From Gammaproteobacteria bacterium (GTDB taxonomy: Bacteria; Pseudomonadota; Gammaproteobacteria; Xanthomonadales; Rhodanobacteraceae): DNA of 8,943 nt. The stretch's first letter is position 1. Each line of letters begins with the position of its first letter. Below, piece after piece: positions 1 through 7,666 of the stretch. The DNA lies in the NCBI GenBank assembly GCA_005877675.1, contig VBNZ01000124.1, forward strand, positions 9,575-18,517. Reading direction: 5' to 3'. The notes beneath the pieces are model-generated. The model was not told the origin of the DNA. It saw only the letters and a list, made by a program, of their open reading frames with translations, and searched no databases. The position numbers were made by a program, and so were the translations under genes.

Positions 1-203
1 CGCTTTGCGGTGGCGCGATACTTCTGTCGATCCTGACTATCGCCGCGGACGGTCTGCTCGACGGGACCTTGAGCGCAGAGATGCCAAGATTGGCGTTCTA
101 TGCCGAACGCACGGCGCTGATCGCCTTCGGCGTTTCCTGGCTCATCGCAAGTCGCGTTTTACCCTTCATCACACGCGAAGACGAACGATTCAAGGTTCTC
201 TGA
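1..203 (+). CDS. C-terminus of an integral membrane protein (5'-truncated)
   Basis: An open frame enters from the left edge (first full codon at 3) and ends at TGA 201-203, giving the last 66 residues of a protein. Two hydrophobic stretches are visible: one at the very start (LCGGAILLSILTIAADGLL) and one at about residues 35-56 (ALIAFGVSWLIASRVLPFI). They are separated by a short polar segment, and a charged tail ending EDERFKVL follows. This pattern fits the last two transmembrane helices of a small inner-membrane protein with a cytoplasmic tail. The frame has no start within the window. I do not recognise the family from this fragment, so no function is given. It converges on the YdeI-like gene across 78 bp. 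A competing frame runs 5-385 but reads as Arg-rich shadow sequence. Confidence 0.6.
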   Translation, partial: LCGGAILLSILTIAADGLLDGTLSAEMPRLAFYAERTALIAFGVSWLIASRVLPFITREDERFKVL

Positions 204-281
204 CGATTTCATCGTCCAAATCCCAGCTACTCGCGTGCAATGGACTTGTGCGGCAGCGGCGCGAGTCATTGCTTCGGCAGA

Positions 282-893
282 TCAGCAGTTCATGTACTTC
301 CAGTTGCGCTGCTTGCCTTCAGCAATCCACTCGACCGCTTGCGCAAGACGCTTGGCGCGCGTCTCTTCGCGCTTGGCCTCGGTAATCCAATCGACATATT
401 CGCGCTTGGCGCTCGGACTGAAGGCTGCGTAGACCGCCAATGCTTTCTTGTCTTTCTTCAGCGCGGCCGCGAAATCGTCTGGCGTTTCGGGTGCCGGCCT
501 CGCCGTCTTCTTCGGCACGACGGCCCTGGGCTGTGCCGCGCGGATTTCGCTGTCCTGCATCGCGCGCTTTATCAGCGCAAGCAGTTCCTTTTTTGGCGGC
601 AAATCCTTGAGCGTGGTAATACGACCGAACTGCCCCATCGCCTCGCCCTCCCTGGACTCAACGTAGCCCAATTCGCGGCCCTTCCAGAATCCGAACGCGC
701 AGTGCTGTTTGAAGGCTGCGATGCCGCAGAGGATTTTGCCGCGATAGAGAAACGACGGCATACCCCACTTGATCGCTTCCTCGGTATCGGGACAGCCGGC
801 GTGTATCACTTCGCGCACATGCGTGAGGATCGGCTGCGCGAACGCAGCCGATTTGGCGATATAGGCGTCGACTCGTGGATCGCGCTGACCCAT
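282..893 (-). CDS. YdeI/OmpD-associated family protein (DUF1801 plus YdeI C-terminal region)
   Basis: The product is about 203 aa, cytoplasmic, with no signal peptide. Residues about 10-110 match the DUF1801 (YdhG-like) fold, with the hallmark run EEAIKWGMPSFLYRGKILCG and then FKQHCAFGFWKG. Residues about 135-195 match the YdeI/OmdA-type C-terminal region rich in Lys, Arg and Glu (AFSPSAKREYVDWITEAKR, then RAKRLAQAVEWIAEGK). The two parts are joined by a Pro/Ala/Lys linker at about 122-138. The family is widespread, but its biochemical role is poorly defined; YdeI-type proteins have been linked to stress or peptide resistance in enterobacteria. The start at 893 is chosen because GGAGG (899-903) lies five bases upstream and homologous sequence begins at MGQRDPRV. 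An ATG at 920 is in frame but would place its start codon inside the repeat. The gene lies 89 bp downstream of lysS on the same strand and may share its transcript. Confidence 0.88.
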   Translation of the reverse strand: MGQRDPRVDAYIAKSAAFAQPILTHVREVIHAGCPDTEEAIKWGMPSFLYRGKILCGIAAFKQHCAFGFWKGRELGYVESREGEAMGQFGRITTLKDLPPKKELLALIKRAMQDSEIRAAQPRAVVPKKTARPAPETPDDFAAALKKDKKALAVYAAFSPSAKREYVDWITEAKREETRAKRLAQAVEWIAEGKQRNWKYMNC

Positions 894-898
894 GTTCA

Positions 899-903
899 CC
901 TCC
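899..903 (-). promoter_or_regulatory. Ribosome binding site of the YdeI-like gene, abutting a REP-like repeat
   Basis: On the minus strand GGAGG is followed by TGAAC and then ATG (893-891), an almost ideal Shine-Dalgarno spacing. It decides the start codon. The outer base of the GTAG repeat arm (904) is directly next to this element, so folding of the repeat in mRNA would place a long helix immediately 5' of the ribosome landing site. Confidence 0.75.
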
Positions 904-976
904 GTAGGGGCGCAATTCATCGCGCCCGGTATTTGTTCTGCGAGAAGAGCGCCGGCGCGATGAATTGCGCCCCTAC
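904..976. repeat. Inverted pair of GTAG-headed REP-like elements
   Basis: Two 23-bp perfect reverse complements flank a 27-bp spacer: arm one at 904-926 begins GTAGGGGCGCAATTC and arm two at 954-976 ends GAATTGCGCCCCTAC. Each arm is itself a small hairpin (GGGCGC/GCGCCC around an 8-base AATTCATC loop in arm one; GGCGC/GCGCC in arm two). Each carries the tetranucleotide GTAG at the outer end. GTAG-headed palindromes arranged as inverted doublets are the layout of REP elements mobilised by RAYT (TnpA-REP) transposases, such as the SMAG elements of Stenotrophomonas. No RAYT gene is in the window. The pair fills the gap between the lysS stop and the YdeI-like Shine-Dalgarno. It could act as an attenuator or an mRNA 3'-end stabiliser. 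That copies exist elsewhere in the genome is inferred, not seen. Confidence 0.8.
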
Positions 977-982
977 ATCAAA

Positions 983-2491
<1,509 letters not shown>

Positions 2492-2668
2492 GAATTCGAG
2501 ATTTTCCGAGCAGAAGGGTTAAGCAGTTGATTTTAACGCAGTTTCGATAGGCGGCATAAAATGTGATGTAGTTCACATTTATAGTATACTTCTGCTCCCG
2601 CGAGGCATTGATCGTTGCAGCCGGACGGGATTTCGCACAACAACAAATCAATCCATAGGGAGGGCACC
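2492..2668. promoter_or_regulatory. Divergent promoter region between lysS and the secreted-protein gene
   Basis: This 177-bp AT-richer gap must hold the promoter(s) for lysS (leftward) and for the gene at 2669 (rightward). Rightward, TATACT at 2585-2590 is a strong -10 candidate, but no good -35 lies 17 bases upstream; that position falls inside the CRP-like palindrome. Leftward, TAAAAT on the minus strand (complement of 2530-2535) is a possible lysS -10, also without a clear -35. Weak -35 boxes next to a CRP-type site would fit activator dependence of at least one promoter. Start sites are predictions only. Confidence 0.5.
2559..2580. promoter_or_regulatory. CRP/Clp-type operator (22-bp palindrome)
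   Basis: The sequence is AAATGTGA, six bases (TGTAGT), then TCACATTT: a perfect 8-bp inverted repeat with the half-site TGTGA and spacing of the E. coli CRP consensus. It differs from that consensus only in the central six bases. Xanthomonads have a CRP homologue, Clp, that binds a similar motif. The centre is at 2569.5. Relative to a start site expected near 2597 (from TATACT at 2585-2590) the site covers the -35 region and spacer, which would favour repression of the rightward gene. Relative to a leftward lysS start near 2523-2528 it sits around -42 to -46, close to the class II activation position. Which gene is controlled, and the identity of the regulator, are inferred. Confidence 0.7.
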
Positions 2669-3454
2669 ATGAAAGCACGATATCTCCAGCCTGCGCTGGG
2701 TTTGCTGCTGGCGTTGGTCTGTACCGCATCCGGATCGATCGCAACCGCAGCCGACAAACCAGCCGCCAAGGCCGCGACCGGCAACGTCGCAGATCGATGG
2801 GTTCTATGGGTCAAGCCGGGCCACGAAAAAGAGTTCGAAGCCGGGGCCAAGGAACACGTCGCGTGGCGCAAGAGCGCCGGCGAGCCCTTCAGCTGGGCAG
2901 CCTACCAGCCGATTGTCGGCACTGACCTGACCTACTACGTGTTCCGCTCCGACGACCATCAGTGGAAAGACCTCGATGCGGACGATGCATGGAGCATGAA
3001 AGCCAAGGCGGACGACGCGTACGAAAAACAGGTGGCACCGCACGTGGCAAAGGTTGCGCACTTCTTCGAGGAGACAGACAGCGCTCACAGCCATATGACC
3101 GGGGATCCGAAGGACTACAAATACTTCCAGGTCATCACGCGCAATCTCAAGTCCGGATCGCGCGGCGACGCGATGGCGGCGATCGACAAGGTGCACAAAG
3201 CGCTGACCGAACAGAAATGGCCGTATCCGTATCGCTTGGCCTGGCAGGTCGGCGGCAAGGACAGCCTGCGCATCATCTTCCCCACAAAAAACTATGCCGG
3301 CATGACTGATCCCAGCCCATCGTTTTTTGAAGTGCTGACCAAGGCTCTAGGCGCTGAAGATGCCGCTGCGACGCAAAAGCAGTTCGGCAGCTCGTTCGAG
3401 TTTGTCGACGATACGATTTTTGTGGCCCGTCCGGACCTGTCGACGCCGAAGTAA
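2669..3454 (+). CDS. Secreted protein of unknown function with two related alpha/beta halves
   Basis: The product is 261 aa. A Sec signal peptide is clear: MKARY, a hydrophobic core LGLLLALVC, and a likely cut after ATA (residue 27). Cys18 does not sit in a proper lipobox (preceding residues A-L-V), so a periplasmic or secreted soluble protein is more likely than a lipoprotein. I do not recognise a named family. The mature part looks like two similar units: about 42-135 (RWVLWVKPGHEKEFEAG, then WAAYQPIVGTDLTYYVFRS) and about 146-255 (KYFQVITRNLKSGSRGD, then YRLAWQVGGKDSLRIIFPT). In each, a strand leads into a helix, then aromatic-rich strands and a second helix, as in dimeric alpha-beta-barrel (ferredoxin-like) domains. 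The start is fixed by GGGAGGG at 2658-2664. It is divergent from lysS, with a CRP-like site upstream, and converges on prfB. Confidence 0.8.
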   Translation: MKARYLQPALGLLLALVCTASGSIATAADKPAAKAATGNVADRWVLWVKPGHEKEFEAGAKEHVAWRKSAGEPFSWAAYQPIVGTDLTYYVFRSDDHQWKDLDADDAWSMKAKADDAYEKQVAPHVAKVAHFFEETDSAHSHMTGDPKDYKYFQVITRNLKSGSRGDAMAAIDKVHKALTEQKWPYPYRLAWQVGGKDSLRIIFPTKNYAGMTDPSPSFFEVLTKALGAEDAAATQKQFGSSFEFVDDTIFVARPDLSTPK

Positions 3455-3465
3455 CGCAATTAGGA

Positions 3466-3496
3466 TGCGCCCCTCCCAAGTTACGGGAGGGACGCA
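3466..3496. terminator. Strong hairpin between convergent genes, possible bidirectional terminator
   Basis: CCCTCCC (3471-3477) pairs with GGGAGGG (3485-3491) around the loop AAGTTAC. After one C/A mismatch, TGCG (3466-3469) pairs with CGCA (3493-3496). The hairpin lies between the stop of the secreted-protein gene (3454) and the stop of prfB (3505), the place expected for a shared terminator. No T-run follows on either strand, so classical Rho-independent termination is not proven; it could also be a 3'-end stabiliser. Confidence 0.55.
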
Positions 3497-3504
3497 CAAC
3501 CCGT

Positions 3505-4630
3505 TCACGCATCGATGCGCTTGGCGCCCGCTTCGAGCCCGGACTTCAAGCTGCCTTCGATGAATTCGTCGAGATCGCCATCGAGCACCTTCTGCGTGTC
3601 GGTGCGCTCGATACCGGTGCGCAGGTCCTTGATACGCGATTGATCAAGCACGTAGTTGCGGATCTGGCTGCCCCAGCCGATATCGGACTTGGTCGCTTCG
3701 AGTTTGTCCTTCTCTGCATTGCGCTTCTGGACTTCCAGCTCGTACAGCTTGGCCTTGAGCATCTTCATCGCGCGATCGCGGTTGGCATGCTGCGAGCGTT
3801 CGGTTTGGCAAGCGACAACCGTGTTGGTCGGCACGTGGGTGATACGCACCGCCGATTCGGTCTTGTTGACGTGCTGGCCACCCGCGCCGGACGAACGGTA
3901 CACGTCCGTTCTCAAATCGGCCGGATTGATCTCGATATCGATATCGTCGTCGACTTCGGGCGAAACAAAGATCGACGTAAACGAGGTGTGGCGACGATTG
4001 TCTGAATCGAACGGCGATTTGCGCACGAGGCGATGCACGCCGATCTCGGTCTTGAGCCAGCCATAGGCGTAGTCGCCCTCGACGCGGAACGTCGCGCTCT
4101 TGATTCCGGCGACTTCGCCCGCGGAGACTTCGAGCAACTCGGTCTTCCAGCCACGTCCCTCGGCCCAGCGCAGATACATGCGCAGCAGCATCTCGGCCCA
4201 GTCCTGCGCCTCGGTGCCGCCCGCGCCGGCCTGCACGTCGACGAAGGCGTTGTGGGCGTCCATCTTGCCCGCGAACATACGCTGGAATTCCAGCGCCTCG
4301 ACGCGTGTGGTCAGGCCATCGACATCGGCCGATACCGCGACTGCGGTGCCTTCATCGTTTTCCGCATCAGCCAGCTGCAGCAGCTCGTCGGCGCCAACGA
4401 GTCCATCGGTCAGTTCGCGAATGCCATTGACGATCTTGTCGAGCGTCGCACGCTCCTTGCCTAGCTGCTGTGCGCGTTCCGGGTTGTCCCAGATGTTGGG
4501 ATTTTCGAGTTCGCGGCTGACTTCTTCGAGACGTTCGGATTTCGTCTCGTAGTCAAAGATACCCCCTAAGCGAGGCGATGCGTGCCTGCAGATCCGCAAT
4601 GCGGGCGTGAATGGGGTTGGTTTCGATCAT
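3505..4630 (-). CDS. prfB: Peptide chain release factor 2, expressed by programmed +1 frameshift
   Basis: RF2 recognises UGA and UAA stop codons and triggers peptidyl-tRNA hydrolysis on the ribosome. The gene is two frames: codons 1-25 from ATG 4630 (MIETNPIHAR, ending LRGYL) run into UGA at 4555-4553. Skipping base 4555 continues as DYETKSERLEEV to the stop at 3505-3507. The joined product (complement of 3505-4554 plus 4556-4630) is 374 aa; E. coli RF2 is 365. The SPF stop-recognition tripeptide is at 205-207 (RKSPFDS) and the catalytic GGQ at 250-252 (SSGAGGQHVNK), the same numbering as E. coli. Residue 246 is Ser, not the Thr that weakens RF2 in E. coli K-12. A start at 4630 is favoured by homology to the E. 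coli N-terminus (MFEINPV), though its Shine-Dalgarno is weak; an in-frame ATG at 4663 is less likely. TATCAT (complement of 4662-4667) is a possible -10. Confidence 0.97.
4553..4567 (-). promoter_or_regulatory. prfB: prfB +1 recoding (autoregulatory frameshift) site
   Basis: Reading the minus strand, AGG GGG TAT CTT TGA C follows the 22nd codon. It contains the internal Shine-Dalgarno-like AGGGGG (4567-4562), a three-base spacer, the slippery CTT (4558-4556) and the in-frame TGA (4555-4553) followed by C, the poor termination context. All elements match the classic E. coli site. When RF2 is scarce the ribosome pauses at UGA, slips +1 and makes full-length RF2; when RF2 is abundant it terminates after 25 residues. 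This gives negative feedback on RF2 level. Confidence 0.96.
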
Positions 4631-4713
4631 GAGCGGCGGAAACTGCAAAAAACGGCCGAGCATGATAGCAAATCGCAACGCGGCTGGACCTATGTGGCTT
4701 GCCGCGCCGAAGC

Positions 4714-5712
4714 TTAGGCGGGCAGCGTCGGGCTTGCTTCGCGCAACAAGGCGATCATGCCAAGATCGCGCGGGGTGCGCAGGAACAAGGCGTACCCGAG
4801 ATAAGTTGTGAATGCGGGTATGCGCGTCTGTTCCGGCATCTCGGGACATCGCGGCGGCGTTCCCAGCAACAGGCGCAGCACGTCGGTGCGGTCCTGGCGG
4901 ATCGCCTGCAAAATGGCCGTTTCGCCTGACGACGGAATGATCGCGTTGACCGACTGACCGGCAGCAATGATCTGCGCAACCTTCGCCAGATCGTTGTTCT
5001 CGACCGCCGCGCCGAGGGCTTCGAGCGACTCGAGTTCAGCGGGCGCGAGCGATGCGACGTAGGCGTCGCGCGCGCGTTCGTGCGCGTTGCGCGCGTCGCC
5101 GTCTTCGAGGGTCATAAAGTCGGTGATCAATGCGATCGCGACGCCATTGCGATCGAACGCCCAATAACTCGGATACATGCCGTCGCCATATCCGCTGCGA
5201 AACATCACGCAGTTCGCTGCGCCTTCGCCGGACTGGTACACGGCATAACTCGCCGTATCGAGTTCCGCGCTGAGCACAGCGTTGAAATGCTCGTCGAACT
5301 CGCCGCCGTGCGCATCGATCCATGCGGCCGCATCGGCATGCATATAGCAGCCGAGGCCGGCGCCGACTGGATAACCGAAGAACTCGTCGGCTCCAAGCGT
5401 CGAGGCATCCTGCTTCGGCCACATTGCCATCTCCCAGCGCAGCGTTCCGAGGTCGACTTGCGCCGGATCGCAGAACAGGATCGCTGCAAGCGCCACGGTG
5501 GCGCTGTCCACCATCATCTCGACCGGGAAACGGCCGCACGCCACGCCGCGCGCGAGCGGCGTGCGCGAAGGATCGGTCGCGGGGTCGCAGACCACAACCC
5601 GACCGCTGGTGATGCCGACCTCGCCGCACCGTTCGCGCTTCAGCTTGCGCGCAGCGAGCGTTTTCGCGTCGAGGAAAAAAGTCTGCAGATTGGCGGCGTT
5701 GAGCCAGCTCAT
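4714..5712 (-). CDS. DUF4241-like protein with C-terminal ankyrin repeats
   Basis: This 332-aa soluble protein has no signal peptide. Residues about 30-200 resemble DUF4241: GRVVVCDPATDP near 38-48, GRFPVEMMV near 60-68, YPVGAGLGCYMHADA near 114-127, and the C-terminal block SGYGDGMYPSYWAFDRNG near 173-190 leading to ALITDFM. DUF4241 has no established biochemical role that I can name. Residues about 231-284 look like one and a half to two ankyrin repeats (ALGAAVENNDLAKVAQIIAA, then GETAILQAIRQDRTDVLRLL), usually a protein-binding module, followed by about 45 residues that could hold a degenerate further repeat. The start at 5712 has GGGAG eight bases upstream. It is 83 bp upstream of prfB and 288 bp from the glycosyltransferase stop, so it probably has its own promoter. 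The domain call comes from remembered motif patterns. Confidence 0.72.
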   Translation of the reverse strand: MSWLNAANLQTFFLDAKTLAARKLKRERCGEVGITSGRVVVCDPATDPSRTPLARGVACGRFPVEMMVDSATVALAAILFCDPAQVDLGTLRWEMAMWPKQDASTLGADEFFGYPVGAGLGCYMHADAAAWIDAHGGEFDEHFNAVLSAELDTASYAVYQSGEGAANCVMFRSGYGDGMYPSYWAFDRNGVAIALITDFMTLEDGDARNAHERARDAYVASLAPAELESLEALGAAVENNDLAKVAQIIAAGQSVNAIIPSSGETAILQAIRQDRTDVLRLLLGTPPRCPEMPEQTRIPAFTTYLGYALFLRTPRDLGMIALLREASPTLPA

Positions 5713-6000
5713 GCGAATTGCTCCCGAGGGGTCGTGGCTGCTTTTTTCGATCTTTACTGTCGAACACCTGTCAAAGACGAAAAAGCGTTCGAAATCAGAT
5801 CACGGGACAGTTCAAGCCGGTTGCGCGTGGCGAATCAGCAGACACCCAATGACTGTGCGCTGTGCCACTCGCTGACAACCGGGCTCATACGCGCGCGGGG
5901 AGATGATCAAGATCGGTCCGACGCGCTACCGCAGTATCTAGGTCGCTTTGGCCTGTGCGAATTGCAACATGCCATCAGCGCGGAAGCGTCTATCGGTCAG
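5713..6000. other. Intergenic region upstream of the DUF4241-like gene, with an imperfect palindrome
   Basis: No credible gene is seen here; the long plus-strand frame crossing it is antisense shadow. The notable element is at 5740-5786: plus-strand GCTTTTTTCGATCTTT (5740-5755) is mirrored by AAAGACGAAAAAGC (5773-5786) with two one-base bulges. On the minus strand, TTGACA (complement of 5769-5774) lies between these arms and could be a -35 for the gene starting at 5712, although no good -10 is found at 16-18 bp. The palindrome is 28 bp upstream of the start codon, so it may be an operator or a leader hairpin. The remainder toward 6000 shows no clear terminator for the glycosyltransferase gene. 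Confidence 0.4.
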
Positions 6001-7512
6001 TCATCCGAAGCGCGGCTTCGTGCCCCAGATCGCCGGCCATTGCGGCGGAATTTCGCGGCACACGAAGATTTCGTAATCCCACGCGGACTCTTCGTTATCC
6101 ACGCCGAGACTGTTGCGGAAGCGTCCGGACGAGGTGCACTTCGCCGCCGATTTACTCTCGCCCTCAGCCGTGTTGCCCAGTTCGATGATGGTCTGCGGCG
6201 GCGGGTCGCCATAGCCGCGCAGCCAATAGGTGTTGGTGCGGCTGATCACCCGCGGCAACCCCAAGGCCGGGCCATACAAATTGAGCGCACCGGCTTCGCC
6301 GTAGTTGTTGGTGAGTATCGCCGTGTGTGCGCGCTCTTCCGGCGGCAATGCGCGATAGATTTCCGCCACGCGCTGCGCCAATTCTGGCCAGCCGATCTGT
6401 TCGGCGAAATCGCTCTGCACCTTGCGCGCGATGCGCCAACCGGCGGAGTTGACTGGGGAAATCGGCAACGTCAGCACCGCGCTGCCGGCAAACGCGAGGG
6501 CCAGCACGACCACGCTTGCCGCGTAGGCCGCGCTGCGCCCGCGTGAACCTAGCCTGCTCCTCCACGTTTCCAACGCGACCGCACCTGCCGCGAGCAGCAT
6601 CGGATACGCCGGTGCGACGTAGTAACCGCGGCCGCGCGTCGCGGCAAACGCGAGCAGCGCCGCGGCGAAAATCCAGGCCAGCGCGCGGTACGCTCGCATG
6701 CTCCTCGCGAATGCAAGAAAGCCCAATCCCGCCAGCCACAGCGGCGTCAGCAGCGGACCGGTGTTCGAGTAAAGTTGTTCCAACCAGAAACCATCGGTGC
6801 GATGCCAGCGGATATCGCGCTCATGGATGGTCTTGACGAAATCGAGGTAAACGAAGTCGTGCTGCGCCTGCCACAGCAGATTCGGCGCGAACATCACCAG
6901 TGCGAGCAGCGCGCCCGCCCACGGCCACGGCGTCAGCAACTGCCGGCGCAACGGCGTCGCCAACACGCCGACCAAGAGACTGACCGCGCAAATCGCAATC
7001 GTGTAGCGCGTCATCAGCCCGAGTCCGAATACCAGACCCAGCGCGAGCCACCAGCGTCCGTCACCGCTGTTGATCAGGTGCAGCGTGAAATAGGCGATCG
7101 CCACCCACCACAGAAAATCGAGCGAGCTGTACATGAACAAACTGCTCATGATCAGCGAGAACGGCATGCACGCCGTCGCCAGCGCCGCAACGAACAGCGC
7201 GAAACGCCCACCCCCAAGCTCGCGCGCGATCAATCCGGCCAGCACCATCGCAGTGCACTGCGCGAGCGCAGCAAAAAAACGCAACCCGCTCAGCGCCGTG
7301 CCGAACAGATGCAATTCGATCCAGCCCAGGAATGGCGTCAGCGGCGGATACGGCACGTAGCCCCAATCGAGATGACGCGCATCGTCCAGCACCTGCAGCT
7401 CGTCACGATGGAAACCGTATTGCGTATTCAGCAACAAATGCAGCGCGAGGCGCGCAGCAGCAAGGACTAGCAACACCATCAAGTCACTGCGCGGCTTCAC
7501 CTGGGTTTGCAT
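6001..7512 (-). CDS. Integral membrane glycosyltransferase, PMT/ArnT-like (GT39/GT83 type)
   Basis: The product is 503 aa. The signature YGFHRDELQVLDDARHLDWG at residues 32-51, followed by GYVPYPPLTPFLGW, is the first periplasmic loop of PMT_2-type enzymes; its acidic pair (D37, E38) matches the catalytic loop of PMT/ArnT proteins. About ten hydrophobic segments follow, for example LMVLLVLAAARLALHLLL (11-28) and FALFVAALATACMPFSLIM. A C-terminal periplasmic domain of about 140 residues contains TNNYGEAGALNLYGP and then RTNTYWLRGYGDPPPQTIIE. Such enzymes move a sugar from a polyprenyl-phosphate carrier to lipid or protein acceptors at the periplasmic face of the inner membrane. Donor and acceptor cannot be read here, and no sugar-pathway partner is nearby. 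ATG 7512 is preceded by a GAGGG Shine-Dalgarno. Confidence 0.9.
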   Translation of the reverse strand: MQTQVKPRSDLMVLLVLAAARLALHLLLNTQYGFHRDELQVLDDARHLDWGYVPYPPLTPFLGWIELHLFGTALSGLRFFAALAQCTAMVLAGLIARELGGGRFALFVAALATACMPFSLIMSSLFMYSSLDFLWWVAIAYFTLHLINSGDGRWWLALGLVFGLGLMTRYTIAICAVSLLVGVLATPLRRQLLTPWPWAGALLALVMFAPNLLWQAQHDFVYLDFVKTIHERDIRWHRTDGFWLEQLYSNTGPLLTPLWLAGLGFLAFARSMRAYRALAWIFAAALLAFAATRGRGYYVAPAYPMLLAAGAVALETWRSRLGSRGRSAAYAASVVVLALAFAGSAVLTLPISPVNSAGWRIARKVQSDFAEQIGWPELAQRVAEIYRALPPEERAHTAILTNNYGEAGALNLYGPALGLPRVISRTNTYWLRGYGDPPPQTIIELGNTAEGESKSAAKCTSSGRFRNSLGVDNEESAWDYEIFVCREIPPQWPAIWGTKPRFG

Positions 7513-7666
7513 CGCGGTCCCTCACGCTGATTTTGGAGCGGCGAGTCTACCTGATGACCAGTCCGCCCAATCAAGTGATGCGCGACGCCGGATCAGCAGT
7601 CGCATTGCGCGCAGCGTCAAATCAGTTTCCGCTCGCCCGGACCTGCCGAGCGAGCGGACAACACCG
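7513..7666. other. Intergenic region between the S9 peptidase and glycosyltransferase genes
   Basis: This 154-bp gap holds the strong peptidase-proximal hairpin (7628-7658) and the presumed promoter of the glycosyltransferase. On the minus strand TTGATT and TAGACT occur 19 bases apart, a weak sigma-70-like pair. No small gene is supported. Confidence 0.35.
7628..7658 (-). terminator. Stem-loop downstream of the S9 peptidase gene
   Basis: TCCGCTCGC (7628-7636) is the perfect reverse complement of GCGAGCGGA (7650-7658). Inner bases extend the stem to 13 pairs with one G-U wobble and a five-base loop (7641-7645). It starts 8 bases after the peptidase stop codon (7667-7669, read leftward). No U-run follows on the minus strand (AACTGATTTG), so it is either a non-canonical terminator or an mRNA 3'-end barrier. 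Confidence 0.55.

Noticed and set aside
202..216. Short hairpin GACGAT-TTC-ATCGTC at the stop of the left-edge gene
   Set aside because: It has only six pairs, a three-base loop and no T-run, which is too weak to call a terminator.
229..272. Interleaved complementary segments (ACTCGCG/CGCGAGT and GCAATG/CATTGC) suggesting a pseudoknot in the convergent gap
   Set aside because: The order is pseudoknot-like, but no bases separate the second strand of stem one from that of stem two, which makes both stems together hard to form. With arms of 6-7 bp chance is a fair explanation; the first pair alone could be a weak terminator stem.
2714..2725. Lipoprotein reading of the secreted protein through Cys18
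   Set aside because: The residues before the Cys are A-L-V, which do not fit the lipobox need for a small residue at -1, while an ATA signal-peptidase I site lies just downstream.
3451..3475. Possible degenerate copy of the GTAG repeat (GCAATT, then GCGCCCC) after the secreted-protein gene
   Set aside because: The GTAG head is missing, the match is broken and part of it overlaps the stop codon; the bases are better explained by the adjacent hairpin.
5080..6546. A 488-codon plus-strand open frame crossing two minus-strand genes and their spacer
   Set aside because: It overlaps the DUF4241-like and glycosyltransferase genes in antisense, has low-complexity Arg/Ala-rich composition and no convincing ribosome binding site or domain.
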